A stretch of 64,000 nt of DNA from Virgisporangium aliadipatigenens (GTDB taxonomy: Bacteria > Actinomycetota > Actinomycetes > Mycobacteriales > Micromonosporaceae). Under the pieces are notes generated by a model that saw nothing but the letters and a program-made list of their open reading frames with translations, ran no database searches and was not told the DNA's origin. The stretch lies in the NCBI RefSeq assembly GCF_016863615.1, contig NZ_BOPF01000006.1, positions 124,001-188,000 of the forward strand. Reading direction: 5' to 3'. A program made the position numbers and the translations under genes. Shown here one piece after another: positions 17,631 to 27,640 of this stretch (positions are counted from its first letter, which is position 1; each line of letters begins with the position of its first letter).

Positions 17631-18176
17631 ATGAAACGTGCCGGGCTGAACGAGGAGCAGCTCGTTCGACGCGTGGCCAAGGGCGACCGGGCGGCGTTCG
17701 AGGAGTTCTACCGCCGCACGTCGCCGTGGCTCGTCGTGCGGCTGCGCCGCCGCTGCGCGGACGAACAGATCGTCGCCGACGTGCTCCAGGAGACCTACCT
17801 GGCGGTGTGGCGGGCGGCGGCGTCGTTCGCGGGTGCGGCCGCCGGCGGCAGCGCGGTGGGCTGGGTGTGGACGATCGCGGCCCGGCGGCTCGTCGACGCG
17901 TTCCGGCGGCGGGCGCACCACGCGGCGCCGCCGGCCGTCGCGCTGCTCGACCCGGTGGCCCCGGCCGCCGAGGAGGAGGCGATCGCCGCGCACCCCGGCG
18001 GGGACGTCGGCGACGCGCTCGCCGCCCTCGCGCCGGAGCTGCGCGCGGTGCTCCAGGCGATGGTCCTCGACGGGCTGTCCGTCCGGGAGACCGCCGTGCT
18101 GCTGGGCGTTCCCGAGGGAACGGTCAAGACGCGCGCCCGCCGGGCCCGCGCCGCGATGCGGGAGGCACTGGCATGA
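17631..18176 (+). CDS. ECF RNA polymerase sigma factor
   Basis: 181 aa, the standard ECF size. Region 2 spans about residues 20-85 (DVLQETYLAVWRA) and region 4 about 125-178 (LRAVLQAMVLDGLSVRETA, ending in GTVKTRARRARA). The linker is Ala/Pro-rich. It should direct RNA polymerase to GAACC/CGTC-type promoters, including its own. ATGA overlap with the zinc-finger anti-sigma gene confirms pairing. The ATG lies just after the promoter. Confidence 0.93.
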   Translation: MKRAGLNEEQLVRRVAKGDRAAFEEFYRRTSPWLVVRLRRRCADEQIVADVLQETYLAVWRAAASFAGAAAGGSAVGWVWTIAARRLVDAFRRRAHHAAPPAVALLDPVAPAAEEEAIAAHPGGDVGDALAALAPELRAVLQAMVLDGLSVRETAVLLGVPEGTVKTRARRARAAMREALA

Positions 18177-18946
18177 CGCACGCGTCCGACACGCTCATCG
18201 CCCGCTACGTGGCCGGCGACGACACCATCCACGCCGACGTCCTGTGGGGGCTGGAGGCGCACCTGTCCGCCTGCGCGCCGTGCCGGGCGCGCCTCGCCGC
18301 GGTGGGCGATCCCGCTGTGACGGGTGTCGTCGACGGCGTGTGGGAGTCGCTGGCGCCGCGGCTCGCACCGGTTCCCCGGACCCGCTACTCGCCGCGGGTC
18401 GTCCCGGCCGTCGCCGCGTGGGCGATCTCGGTCGTGTGCCTGGGGCTTCTCGCCGTGCTGCTGCACGCGTCGAGCGGCGGGTTCCCGTTGCTGCTGCCGC
18501 TCTCCCCGGTGCTGCCGGTCCTCGGCGTCTACGCCTCGTGGGCGCGCGGTGCCGATCCGGCGTACGAGGTCGTGGCGGCCACGCCCCGCGCGGGACTCGA
18601 GCTCGTGCTGCGCCGCACGCTCGGGGTGCTCGCCGTCCTCGTGCCGGTGCTGACCGCCGTGGGGCTGCTGACCGGCACGTCGCTGGGCGTCGCGCTGGTG
18701 CCGGCGCTGGCGTTCACGTCGGCGACCCTCGCCCTCGGCAGCGTGGTCGGTGTCCGGCGCGCCGCCGTCGCGCTGACCGGCGTATGGGCGGCGGTGTGCC
18801 TCGCGCCGCCGGTGCTGCTCGACGGTTCGTCGTATCTGTCGCGGCCGGAACTCGTGCCCCTGTGGGGCGCCGCGTTCGTCGTGGGCGCGGTCGTCACGCT
18901 GCTGCGGCGCGACGCGTTCGGTCGCCTTCCCTTCTCCGTGAACTGA
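18173..18946 (+). CDS. Zinc-finger anti-sigma factor with membrane domain
   Basis: 257 aa. The N-terminal 50 residues carry the zf-HC2/ZAS motif HLSACAPC (His, Cys, Cys), which binds the cognate ECF sigma factor. The remainder has about six hydrophobic segments between residues 80 and 250, many more than the usual single anchor, so the protein may sense a membrane signal or act with the ABC proteins encoded next. Start overlaps the sigma-factor stop. Confidence 0.88.
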   Translation: MTHASDTLIARYVAGDDTIHADVLWGLEAHLSACAPCRARLAAVGDPAVTGVVDGVWESLAPRLAPVPRTRYSPRVVPAVAAWAISVVCLGLLAVLLHASSGGFPLLLPLSPVLPVLGVYASWARGADPAYEVVAATPRAGLELVLRRTLGVLAVLVPVLTAVGLLTGTSLGVALVPALAFTSATLALGSVVGVRRAAVALTGVWAAVCLAPPVLLDGSSYLSRPELVPLWGAAFVVGAVVTLLRRDAFGRLPFSVN

Positions 18947-18963
18947 ATCAGGGGACCACTGTC

Positions 18964-19763
<800 letters not shown>

Positions 19764-19767
<4 letters not shown>

Positions 19768-21188
19768 GCGGACGGTTGGTGACGGGGCGGATTCTGCGCA
19801 CCGAACTGCGGCGCTCCGCCGCCGGCGCGGCCGGGCTCGTGCTGCTGCTGGTGTGTCTGGCGTTCGTGTACTCGACGCCCGGCCGCGGCCCGTTCTGGCG
19901 CGACGCGACGGCGTGGACGGCGCAGTGGGGGAGCCTGGCGGTGTGGAGCCGGTTCATGTTCCTGCTCGGGTGGCCGGCCGTCGTCGGTGTGGGCGCCGTG
20001 GCGGGACTGCGCGACCGGCGCAGCGGCATCGGCGAACTGCTCGGCACGACCGCACGGCCGGCGTGGCAGCGGATCGCGGCGCCGGTCGGCGCGCTGGCGC
20101 TCGCGGCGGTCACCGGGTACGCGGCGCTGCTGAGCGTCGGCGGCGTGCAGGTGGCGGCGCACGACGGACTGCCGCGCCCGTGGTGGGTGCCCGTGGCGTT
20201 CGTCGGCTCGGCGGCGCTCGTGGCCGGCGGCTGGCTCGGCTTCGGGATCGCCCGCGCCGTCCCCTCCGTGCTGACCCCGCCGCTGCTCGCCGGTGGCGCG
20301 CTCGCCGGCACGATCGGCCTGTTCCTGTCCACGCCGGTCGGTGACGGCTCGACGCCGGAGGGGAACGTCGGCGCGCCGGTGCGGTTGCTGCTGCTGTCGC
20401 CGGTGCTTTCCGGGCCGGCGCATCCGTGGCAGACCGTCGCGGGACGGGTTTCTCTCGGGCAGGCTGCGTGGTGGCTCGGGCTCGCCGGCGCCGGGCTGCT
20501 GCTGGCGACCGCGGCACACCGGCGCGCGCGGGTCGCGGCCGTCCCGGCCGCCCTGGCGGGCCTCGCCGCCGCGCTGGTGCTCCTGCCGGGCACCGCCGGC
20601 GCGGTCCACGGCGTCGACCGCGCCGCCGCCGCACTGTCCTGTGTGGACGGTCTCTGCCTCACCCGCCTCCACGAGCCGATGCGCCGCACGCTGCGCGCCC
20701 CGGCCGAACGGGCCCTCGCCGCGCTGCGGGTCGTCCCCGGCGCGCCGGCCCGGATCGAGGAGGTGCCCGCCGCCGAACCGCGCAGCGGCCCGCCACCGCG
20801 CCGGGCCGACGCGATCCTGTTCAACGCGGACTGGGCGCAGTACGCCGGCCGCGACGGGGACCAGCTCGCGAGCGCGTTCGTGCTCGGCGCGGGCACGCCG
20901 TCCTGCTTCGGCGCCCACGACGCACCGGACGAGGGGACGACGCGGCGGCAGGATCGCGAACTCGTCGCCCGGCACGTCGTCGCCGCGCGGCTGCTCGGCG
21001 ACCCGGTGCCGCTGCAGAAGGCCTCATCCGCCTACGGGCCGGAGGTGGGGGCCACGGCGCGGGAGGCGTGGCTCGCGCTGGACGCCCTGGACGCGCCGGC
21101 GCGCACGGCCCGCTACGCGGCGGTGCGGGACGCCGGACTCACCTGCCGCGCCGACCCGCTGGCCGCGCTGACGGGGTTGGCGTCGTGA
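19764..21188 (+). CDS. ABC transporter-associated membrane protein, extracytoplasmic C-terminal domain
   Basis: 474 aa from a GTG overlapping the ATPase stop. About seven to eight hydrophobic segments fill residues 15-290, then a non-membrane C-terminal domain of roughly 185 residues contains CVDGLCL and further Cys residues near 385 and 460, suggesting an extracytoplasmic, possibly disulfide-bonded domain. Sequence is not a standard ABC-2 permease I can name, but the context makes it the transport partner of the ATPase. Substrate unknown. Confidence 0.75.
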
Positions 21189-21727
21189 GATTCGCGGTGC
21201 TGTACGCGCGTTCCCGGCGGCTGCCGGTGGCGCACCTGACGGCGGTGGCCGTCGCCCTCGGGGGAGCGCTGATCGCGCCGGCCGACGGCGGTGCCGGGCC
21301 GGTGCTGACGGCGTTCGTCGCGGTGGTCTGCGCCGGGGTGCTCGGCACCGGACTCACCGGTGCTGATCCCGCGCTGGAACGCACGGCGGCGATCGCCTGG
21401 GTGCCCCGCCGCGCGCTGCACGTGGCGGCGATCGCCGCGGTCCTGGCCGCACTGGCGTCCGCAGTGGACGGCGGCGCGCATCCGGCCGCGCTGCGCGACG
21501 CCGTCGGGACGACCGGGCTGCTGGCCCTGGGGGCGACCGCCCTCGGCGCCCGAACGGCCTGGGCGCTGCCGCTGGCCTGGTTCGCCGGCACCGTCTTCCT
21601 GCCCGCGGAGCGCACGGCGGCGCGGTGGATGTTCGTCGCCGGGCCCGAACCGGCGTCGACCCGCACCGCCGTCCTGCTGGGCCTCTCCGGCCTCTGCGCG
21701 TACGCCCTCTTCGGCAACCGCCGTTAG
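21185..21727 (+). CDS. Hydrophobic membrane protein, last gene of the ECF-ABC operon
   Basis: 180 aa from a GTG overlapping the previous stop (GTGA). Five or six hydrophobic segments, no motif I recognise. Position and coupling make it a second membrane subunit of the transporter. The downstream 52 bases before the convergent TfoX gene contain no strong hairpin. Confidence 0.72.
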   Translation: MRFAVLYARSRRLPVAHLTAVAVALGGALIAPADGGAGPVLTAFVAVVCAGVLGTGLTGADPALERTAAIAWVPRRALHVAAIAAVLAALASAVDGGAHPAALRDAVGTTGLLALGATALGARTAWALPLAWFAGTVFLPAERTAARWMFVAGPEPASTRTAVLLGLSGLCAYALFGNRR

Positions 21728-21779
21728 GCCGCGCGGGCGATGCCGATCCACGCGCCCAGCCGCCGCCCGAGTGTCAAGA

Positions 21780-22085
21780 TCACTTCGGCGGTAGCGTCGC
21801 CACGAACGCGGACGCGCGCCCCACCCAGTGCGCCAGCGCGTCCCCCTCCAGAGAGGCGGGCCGCACCACCACCCAGCCGCGCATCGGCCGCCCCGTCCCG
21901 TCGCACGGCCCGACCCCGGGTTCGGCCAGCGCGGCCTCGTAGTCCGCCGCCCCGACCCGCACCATCAGGCTCTCGTCCTTGCGCACGCACACCAGCATGT
22001 TCCCGTCCGCGAAGAACGCCCGCCCGCCGAACATCCGCCGCTGCTCCGCATCCGGGAGCAGCGCGGCGATCCGTTGCACCATCAT
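21780..22085 (-). CDS. TfoX N-terminal domain protein
   Basis: 101 aa matching the TfoX/Sxy N-terminal domain: RMFGGRAFFADGNMLVCVRKDESLM-like core and the GWVVVRP strand. In proteobacteria this domain occurs in competence regulators; stand-alone copies have unknown function. The ATG overlaps the stop of the kinase gene (ATGA), so it is the last gene of the chemosensory operon. Why it belongs there is unclear. Confidence 0.85.
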   Translation of the reverse strand: MMVQRIAALLPDAEQRRMFGGRAFFADGNMLVCVRKDESLMVRVGAADYEAALAEPGVGPCDGTGRPMRGWVVVRPASLEGDALAHWVGRASAFVATLPPK

Positions 22086-24013
22086 GAGGTGGTAGTGAAG
22101 CTGAACGTCGCCCCGACGCCAACCTCCCCCTCGGCCCAGATCCGGCCGCCGTGCCGGTCGATGATGCGGTGCACGGTCGCCAGCCCGATGCCCGTTCCGG
22201 GGAACTCGCTGTCGGTGTGCAGCCGCCCGTAGGCGTCGAAGATCGTGTCGGCGTGCTCCATGCTGAAGCCGGCGCCGTTGTCGCACACCTGGAAGCAGCC
22301 CGGCCCGGCGCGCATCTCGATGCGTGGCGACTCGGTGCGGGAGCTGTACTTCCAGGCGTTCCCGATGAGATTCTCCAGCACGACGCGGATCATGCCGGGG
22401 TCGGCGGAGGCGATGAGGTCGTCGGCGATGACCACCTCGACGCACCGGTCGGGGTCGCGGGTGCGCAGGTCGGCGACGATCTCGCGGGCCATCGCGGCGA
22501 GGTCGACCCGTTCGTGGGCGATCGGGGCCCGGCCGGCGTGCGACAGGCGCAGCAGCGCGCCGATCATGTCGTTCATGCGGCCGGCGGCGGCGTGGATGCG
22601 TTCGACCCCGCGCCGCACGTACGGGTCGAGGCCGTCGCCGTACTCGTCGATGATGTCGGCGCCGAAGGCGAGGATGATCTGCAGGGGCCCGCGCAGGTCG
22701 TGCGAGACCGAGTAGTTGAAGGCCTCCAGCTCCCGGTTCTTCCACTCCACCTCGTCGACGAGTTCGGCGAGGGCCTTCGCCTGCCGCGCCTCCAGCTCGC
22801 CGCGCAGCAGCTCGTCGCGGATGCGGCGGTTCTCGTCCTGGAGCTGCTTGCGGCGGATCTGCGCGCGCACCCGGGCCGTCAGCACGTCCAGCTGGTCGGA
22901 CTTGCGGATGTAGTCGTCGGCGCCGTCGGCGAGACCAGCGAGCGTCGCATCCGGATCGTCGACACTGGTCACGATTATCAGGGGAACGTCCTTCAGCCGC
23001 GGCGTCGTCTTGATCTGCCGACACGTCTCCCGGCCGCTCATGCCGGGCAGCCGCAGGTCGAGCAGGATGCAGTCGAACGGCTCCCCGGCGAGCAGTTCGA
23101 GCGCCTCCTCACCGCTGCGCGCCTGCGCCACCTCGTACCCCTCGGCCAGCAGGCACCGGCCGACCTCGTCCAGGAACGTGGCGCTGTCGTCGACGACGAG
23201 CACCCGCTTCGGGCTGTGCGGGCCTCGCGCGGGCGCGCCGCCGACCGGGGCGCCGCTGCGCAGCATCGCGGCCAGCTTCGCCAGCATGACGTCGCGGTCC
23301 TCGTCCTTGCGCACGAACGCGTCCGCGCCGGCCTCCAGCGCCGCCGTCTCCACGCCCCGCTCCGTCGCGGCGGTCAGCAGCAGGCAGGGCAGGTCGCGCA
23401 GGGCCGCGTCGAGACGGATCCGGCGGATGACGGTGGGGCCGTCGATGCCGGGCATGTCCCGGTCCACGACGAGCGCGTCGGGCCGCTGAACGGCCGCCTG
23501 CCGCAGCCCCTCCTCGCCGTTCTCGGCGGTGATCACCGTGTAGCCGGCGTCGCGTAGCGCGTCGGCGAGTTCCATCCGCAGGGTGAGGCTGTCGTCGACG
23601 AGCAGCACGGTGAACTCCTGCGGCGGGGCGTGCGCGCCGGCGGACAGGAGTTCGCGGGTGCGGGCGACCACGTAGCCGCTGTCGTACGGCTTCCCGACGT
23701 ACTCGTCGGCACCGGTGCGCAGGGCGCGCAGGCGGTCCTTCACCTCGGCCTCGGACGAGAGCATGATCGTCGGCCGGATCCCGTAGTCCGGGCGGGCACG
23801 CAGTTCGCCGAGGAACTCGACCCCGTCGCCGTCCGGCAGGTTCACGTCGAGAACGGCCGCCGCGACGACGCGTCCGTCGAGAGCGACCCGGGCGTCGGCC
23901 AGCGTCCCGCACGCCACCACCTCGAAGCCGCCGTCCTCGAACGCCTCGGCCAGATCCATGCGCACCGTCAACGAGTCGTCGACGATCAGCACGGCCGGCG
24001 CTGAGGCGTTCAC
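22082..24013 (-). CDS. Triple-receiver hybrid histidine kinase
   Basis: 643 aa. Three N-terminal receiver domains have phospho-acceptor Asp56, Asp184 and Asp319. A coiled coil (about 385-430) follows, then a HisKA dimerisation helix with the phospho-His438 in SVSHDLRGPLQ, and an HATPase domain with N box NLIGNAWKYS and G boxes CDNGAGF and GTGIGLA. No membrane segment. It likely receives phosphate from CheA at one or more receivers and signals onward, replacing CheY. GTG start overlaps the cheB stop. A longer frame into cheB is rejected. Confidence 0.92.
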   Translation of the reverse strand: MNASAPAVLIVDDSLTVRMDLAEAFEDGGFEVVACGTLADARVALDGRVVAAAVLDVNLPDGDGVEFLGELRARPDYGIRPTIMLSSEAEVKDRLRALRTGADEYVGKPYDSGYVVARTRELLSAGAHAPPQEFTVLLVDDSLTLRMELADALRDAGYTVITAENGEEGLRQAAVQRPDALVVDRDMPGIDGPTVIRRIRLDAALRDLPCLLLTAATERGVETAALEAGADAFVRKDEDRDVMLAKLAAMLRSGAPVGGAPARGPHSPKRVLVVDDSATFLDEVGRCLLAEGYEVAQARSGEEALELLAGEPFDCILLDLRLPGMSGRETCRQIKTTPRLKDVPLIIVTSVDDPDATLAGLADGADDYIRKSDQLDVLTARVRAQIRRKQLQDENRRIRDELLRGELEARQAKALAELVDEVEWKNRELEAFNYSVSHDLRGPLQIILAFGADIIDEYGDGLDPYVRRGVERIHAAAGRMNDMIGALLRLSHAGRAPIAHERVDLAAMAREIVADLRTRDPDRCVEVVIADDLIASADPGMIRVVLENLIGNAWKYSSRTESPRIEMRAGPGCFQVCDNGAGFSMEHADTIFDAYGRLHTDSEFPGTGIGLATVHRIIDRHGGRIWAEGEVGVGATFSFTTTS

Positions 24014-25050
24014 CCGGAATCCTTGACGAGATCGGCCAGCCGACGACCTATCCGTTCCGGAGAAGAGATCTCGTCGGCGGCGTCCAACAGGGCGGCCTCC
24101 CGCGGCATCCCGTAGACGACCGAGGTGGCCTCGTCCTGGGCGGCGGTGAAACCGCCCGCCCGCCGGATCGCGAGCAGCCCGGCCGCCCCGTCCCGACCCA
24201 TGCCCGTGAGCAGGCACGCGGCCGACGCCGGCCCGACATCGGCGGCGACCGAGTCGAACAGCACGTCGACCGAGGGCCGGCACGAGTGCAGCGGCGGACC
24301 GGAGTCCAGTCGCAGCCGCCCGTGCCGAACGGTCATGTGCACGTCGGCCGGCGCCACCGTTATCTGCCCGCCGACGAGCCGGTCGCCGTCCTGCGCGCAG
24401 ACGGCCTTGCGCCCGACCTGCGCACCCAGCCACTCCACGAACGCCCCCGCGAACGGCGCGCTGATGTGCTGCACCAGCAGCAGCGGCAGCGGGAACTCGC
24501 GCGGCAGCGCCCGCAGCAGGTCCACCACGGCACCGGGCCCACCGGTGGAGGCGCCGATCGCGACCAGCTCGCAGCTCCTCGGCGCCGACACCGCCGGCGA
24601 CGCGGCCGGGCGCGGCACACCGCCGAGCTTGCCCCGCGGATGGGTGATCACCGGGATGCGGGAGACCAGCTTGACGGCCGACAGCAGCTGCCGTTCCCAG
24701 TCGTCCTCGCTGCCGCCGTGCGGCTTCTCCAGCACCTCCACGGCACCGGCCGCGAGCGCGTCACACGTCGTGAACGTCTCCGTCCGGTTGTCCGCCGACG
24801 ACACCACGAGGATCGGCGTGGGGCAGTGCGCCATGATGTACTCCGTCGCCGCCTGGCCGCTGACCAGGGGCAACATGATGTCCATCGTGATCACGTCCGG
24901 CCGGGTGCGCATGGTCAGCTCGATCGCGCTGCGGCCGTCGGCGGCCGTGGCGATGACGTCCAGCTCGGGGTCGTCGCCGAGGATCTCCGTGATGCGGTGG
25001 CGCACGGTCGGGGAGTCCTCCACGACCAGCACGCGGATCCTTTTGCTCAC
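24010..25050 (-). CDS. cheB: Chemotaxis response regulator methylesterase CheB
   Basis: 346 aa. Receiver domain with phospho-acceptor Asp57 (MDIMLP) and C-terminal methylesterase with Ser168 (GASTGGPG), His195 (QHIS) and Asp287 (GMGRDG). It should remove methyl groups from the receptor encoded in this operon, opposing CheR, with activity set by CheA phosphorylation. GTG start overlaps the cheA stop (GTGA). Confidence 0.95.
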   Translation of the reverse strand: MSKRIRVLVVEDSPTVRHRITEILGDDPELDVIATAADGRSAIELTMRTRPDVITMDIMLPLVSGQAATEYIMAHCPTPILVVSSADNRTETFTTCDALAAGAVEVLEKPHGGSEDDWERQLLSAVKLVSRIPVITHPRGKLGGVPRPAASPAVSAPRSCELVAIGASTGGPGAVVDLLRALPREFPLPLLLVQHISAPFAGAFVEWLGAQVGRKAVCAQDGDRLVGGQITVAPADVHMTVRHGRLRLDSGPPLHSCRPSVDVLFDSVAADVGPASAACLLTGMGRDGAAGLLAIRRAGGFTAAQDEATSVVYGMPREAALLDAADEISSPERIGRRLADLVKDSG

Positions 25051-27638
25051 GCGCTCACCAGCCTTCGGATCTGGTCGATGAGGTCGTTCTGGTTGAACTC
25101 GTGCTTGGCCACGTGCAGGTTCGCGCCGGCGGCCACGCCACGGGCCCGCGCCGCGGGGTCCGCGAGCGAGCTGACCAGGATCGTGGGGATGTCGCGCAGT
25201 TCCGGATCGGCGCGGATCGTCTCCACGAACGTGTAGCCGTCCATGCCCGGCATCTCGATGTCGCACAGGATCAGCGCGTACCGGGTGGCCCGCGCCTTCT
25301 CGAGGCCCTCCTCGGCGTCGGCGGCCACGTCGACCAGGTAGCCGGCCGACTCCAGGATGCTGCGCTCCAGCATGCGGGTGGTGAGCGAGTCGTCGATGAC
25401 CAGCAGCGGCCCCTCCGGCGAGGCCAACGCCTGCGCCGGCCCGTCGTCGGGGCGCACCCCGTGGGCCGCCGCGACCAGGCCGTCCGGGTCGAGCACCAGC
25501 CGCGGGTTGCCGGCGTCGTCGAGCGACACCCCGCTCACCGTCGCCCCGGCCCGCGCGAGGGGCGGCAGGCCGCGCACGACCACGGGGTCCGTCCCCAGCA
25601 CCCGGTCGACGGCGATCGCGGCCGTCCCGGTCCGGGTCGAGACCACTATCGCCGGGAACGTCGTCGCGCGGTCGGCCCGCGACGTCTCCTGGGGTGCGAG
25701 CACCCGCGCCAGGAGCAGCAGCGGAACGGCCGCGCCGTCGTGCCGCACCGACGCGCCGCTGCCCGTGCGGGCGACGTCGCCGGGTGCCACCCGCACGGTT
25801 CGGGTCACCGCGTCCAGGGGGATGCTCGCCAGTGTGCCGGCGGCCTCGACGGTCATCGCGTCCAGCGCCAGCAGCGACAGCGGAACGGCCAACGCGACGA
25901 CCGTGCCGCGCCCGGGCACACTGTCGACGTCGACCCTGCCGCCGAGGCGTTCGGCCGCGTCGCGCACCGCGTCGAGGCCCACGCCGCGCCCGGCCACCGC
26001 GGTCACCCCGGCGGAGGTGCTGATCCCGCCGCGCAGCGTCAGGTCGACCAGTTCGCTCGTCGCGAGGTTCCCGGCCGACGGCACCCCCGCCTCCGCCGCC
26101 GCACGCCGCAACGCCGCCAGGTCGAACCCGCGCCCGTCGTCGCGCACGGCGAAGCGGATGCGGTCGCCGTGGCGTTCGACGGTCACCCGCACGGTCCCCT
26201 CCGGCGGCTTCCCGGCCTCCTCCCGCTGCGGCGGCGCCTCGATCCCGTGCGCGACCGCATTCCGAACGACATGCAGCAGCGCCCCGTACACCGACGACAA
26301 CACCTGCGGATCCAGCCGGATGGTGCCACCCTCCCCGGCGAACCGTGCCCGCCGCTCCTGCACATCCGCCGCATCCCGAACGGCCCGCTGCAGCGCCGGG
26401 AAGATCGTGCCGGCCGGCACCAGGCGCAGGCGTTCGGCACCCCCGCGCACCTGACGGAGATCGCGTTCGGTGTGCTCCACCGTGGTCGACAGCCCCCGGC
26501 CGAACGCGGCGAGCTCGCCGTCGATCCCGGAGGCGATGGTGCGCAGCCGTCCCGTGGCGGCCGCTCCGGAGACGGGCGAGTCGAGCTGCGCGAGGAGGAG
26601 GCGCATGCCGCGGCGGATGCGTTCGACCTGGCCCACCCCGGAACGCAGCGGCGCCATCCGGGTCTGGGTCTCGGCTATCGCGTCGAGCAGCTCGTCGACG
26701 TCCTGGGCGTCGGTGCGGCCGACCAGGAGGGGTTCGGGGTGGGTGCTGCGGCGGCCGGTGGGCGGCTGGTCGGGCTGCCGCCGATCGCCGGCCTGAGCGG
26801 TGCCGTCGGATGCGGCAGCGGTCCCCTCCCCGGTGTGGGCGCTGCTTCCGGCCGTGGCAGCGGCTTCGGCGCCCGGGTGTGCGGTGCTGCCGACGCCGGT
26901 CCTGGGGTGCGTGGTGCTGCCGGCGCCGGTCCCGAGTTGCGTGGCGCTTTCCGCGCCGGCGTGCGTCACAGCGCCGGCCGCCGGTCGACCCGCCGCGTCC
27001 GCGCCGCTGTGCGGGGCTCCGCCAGGCGCCGCAGCTCCGGCGTCGCCCGCCCCGCTGCCGCCCGCCCCGCTGCCGGCCGCTGCGGCCCTGTCTCCGCCCG
27101 CGCTGCCCGGCCCGGCCGCGACTCCGCTGCCGGCACCCGCCGCGCGGACGTCACCGGGCCCGGCCGCACCACCGGCGGGGTCTGCGCCCGATCCGGCCGC
27201 CGCATCGCCGAAGGCGCGGTTCGCACCGCCGGCTGCACCCACACCCGTGCCGCCGGCGCCGGCCACGTCACCCGCGCCGGTCACGCCGCCGGCACCGCCC
27301 GATCCCGGCGCACTCAGGCCCGGTGGCGGGATCGCGGAGACCTCGGCGCTCAGTTCGTCGACCATCCCGATCAGGTACGCGGCGCGCCCCGGCGGCAGCG
27401 GCCCGGCGGCGTCCCGGTGCACGCCGAGTTCCTCCTCCAGGGTGTGCGTGCGATCCGCGATCCCGGGCAGCCGCACCACCCGTGCCGCGCCCTTGAGCGT
27501 GTGCGCGTGGCGCAGCATCCGCGCGACGATGTCGGCCGGGCTGTCGTGCCGTTCCAGTTCCAGCGCACCCTCGCTCAACTGGTCGACCAGCTCGCGGGCC
27601 TCGACGCGGAAGTAGCGGTACGGATCCCGGTCGGCCAC
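25047..27638 (-). CDS. cheA: CheA-type histidine kinase with C-terminal receiver
   Basis: 863 aa hybrid kinase. The HPt domain (1-105) has the phosphorylated His46 in HAHTLKG. A Gly/Ala/Thr-rich low-complexity linker covers about 108-290. A helical dimerisation region, an HATPase with NAVAHGIEAP and DDGRGF, a CheW-like domain and a receiver with CDIEMPGMDG near residue 795 follow. HPt, ATPase, CheW and REC in this order is typical of FrzE/ACF-type systems. Starts 2 bases after the receptor gene stop. Confidence 0.94.
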   Translation of the reverse strand: MADRDPYRYFRVEARELVDQLSEGALELERHDSPADIVARMLRHAHTLKGAARVVRLPGIADRTHTLEEELGVHRDAAGPLPPGRAAYLIGMVDELSAEVSAIPPPGLSAPGSGGAGGVTGAGDVAGAGGTGVGAAGGANRAFGDAAAGSGADPAGGAAGPGDVRAAGAGSGVAAGPGSAGGDRAAAAGSGAGGSGAGDAGAAAPGGAPHSGADAAGRPAAGAVTHAGAESATQLGTGAGSTTHPRTGVGSTAHPGAEAAATAGSSAHTGEGTAAASDGTAQAGDRRQPDQPPTGRRSTHPEPLLVGRTDAQDVDELLDAIAETQTRMAPLRSGVGQVERIRRGMRLLLAQLDSPVSGAAATGRLRTIASGIDGELAAFGRGLSTTVEHTERDLRQVRGGAERLRLVPAGTIFPALQRAVRDAADVQERRARFAGEGGTIRLDPQVLSSVYGALLHVVRNAVAHGIEAPPQREEAGKPPEGTVRVTVERHGDRIRFAVRDDGRGFDLAALRRAAAEAGVPSAGNLATSELVDLTLRGGISTSAGVTAVAGRGVGLDAVRDAAERLGGRVDVDSVPGRGTVVALAVPLSLLALDAMTVEAAGTLASIPLDAVTRTVRVAPGDVARTGSGASVRHDGAAVPLLLLARVLAPQETSRADRATTFPAIVVSTRTGTAAIAVDRVLGTDPVVVRGLPPLARAGATVSGVSLDDAGNPRLVLDPDGLVAAAHGVRPDDGPAQALASPEGPLLVIDDSLTTRMLERSILESAGYLVDVAADAEEGLEKARATRYALILCDIEMPGMDGYTFVETIRADPELRDIPTILVSSLADPAARARGVAAGANLHVAKHEFNQNDLIDQIRRLVSA
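26769..27317 (-). repeat. Low-complexity Gly/Ala linker in CheA
   Basis: Codons about 108-290 encode an almost motif-free Gly, Ala, Ser and Thr chain with short degenerate repeats such as HPGAEAA and GAGSGA. It separates the HPt from the kinase core. Confidence 0.75.
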
Positions 27639-27640
27639 GG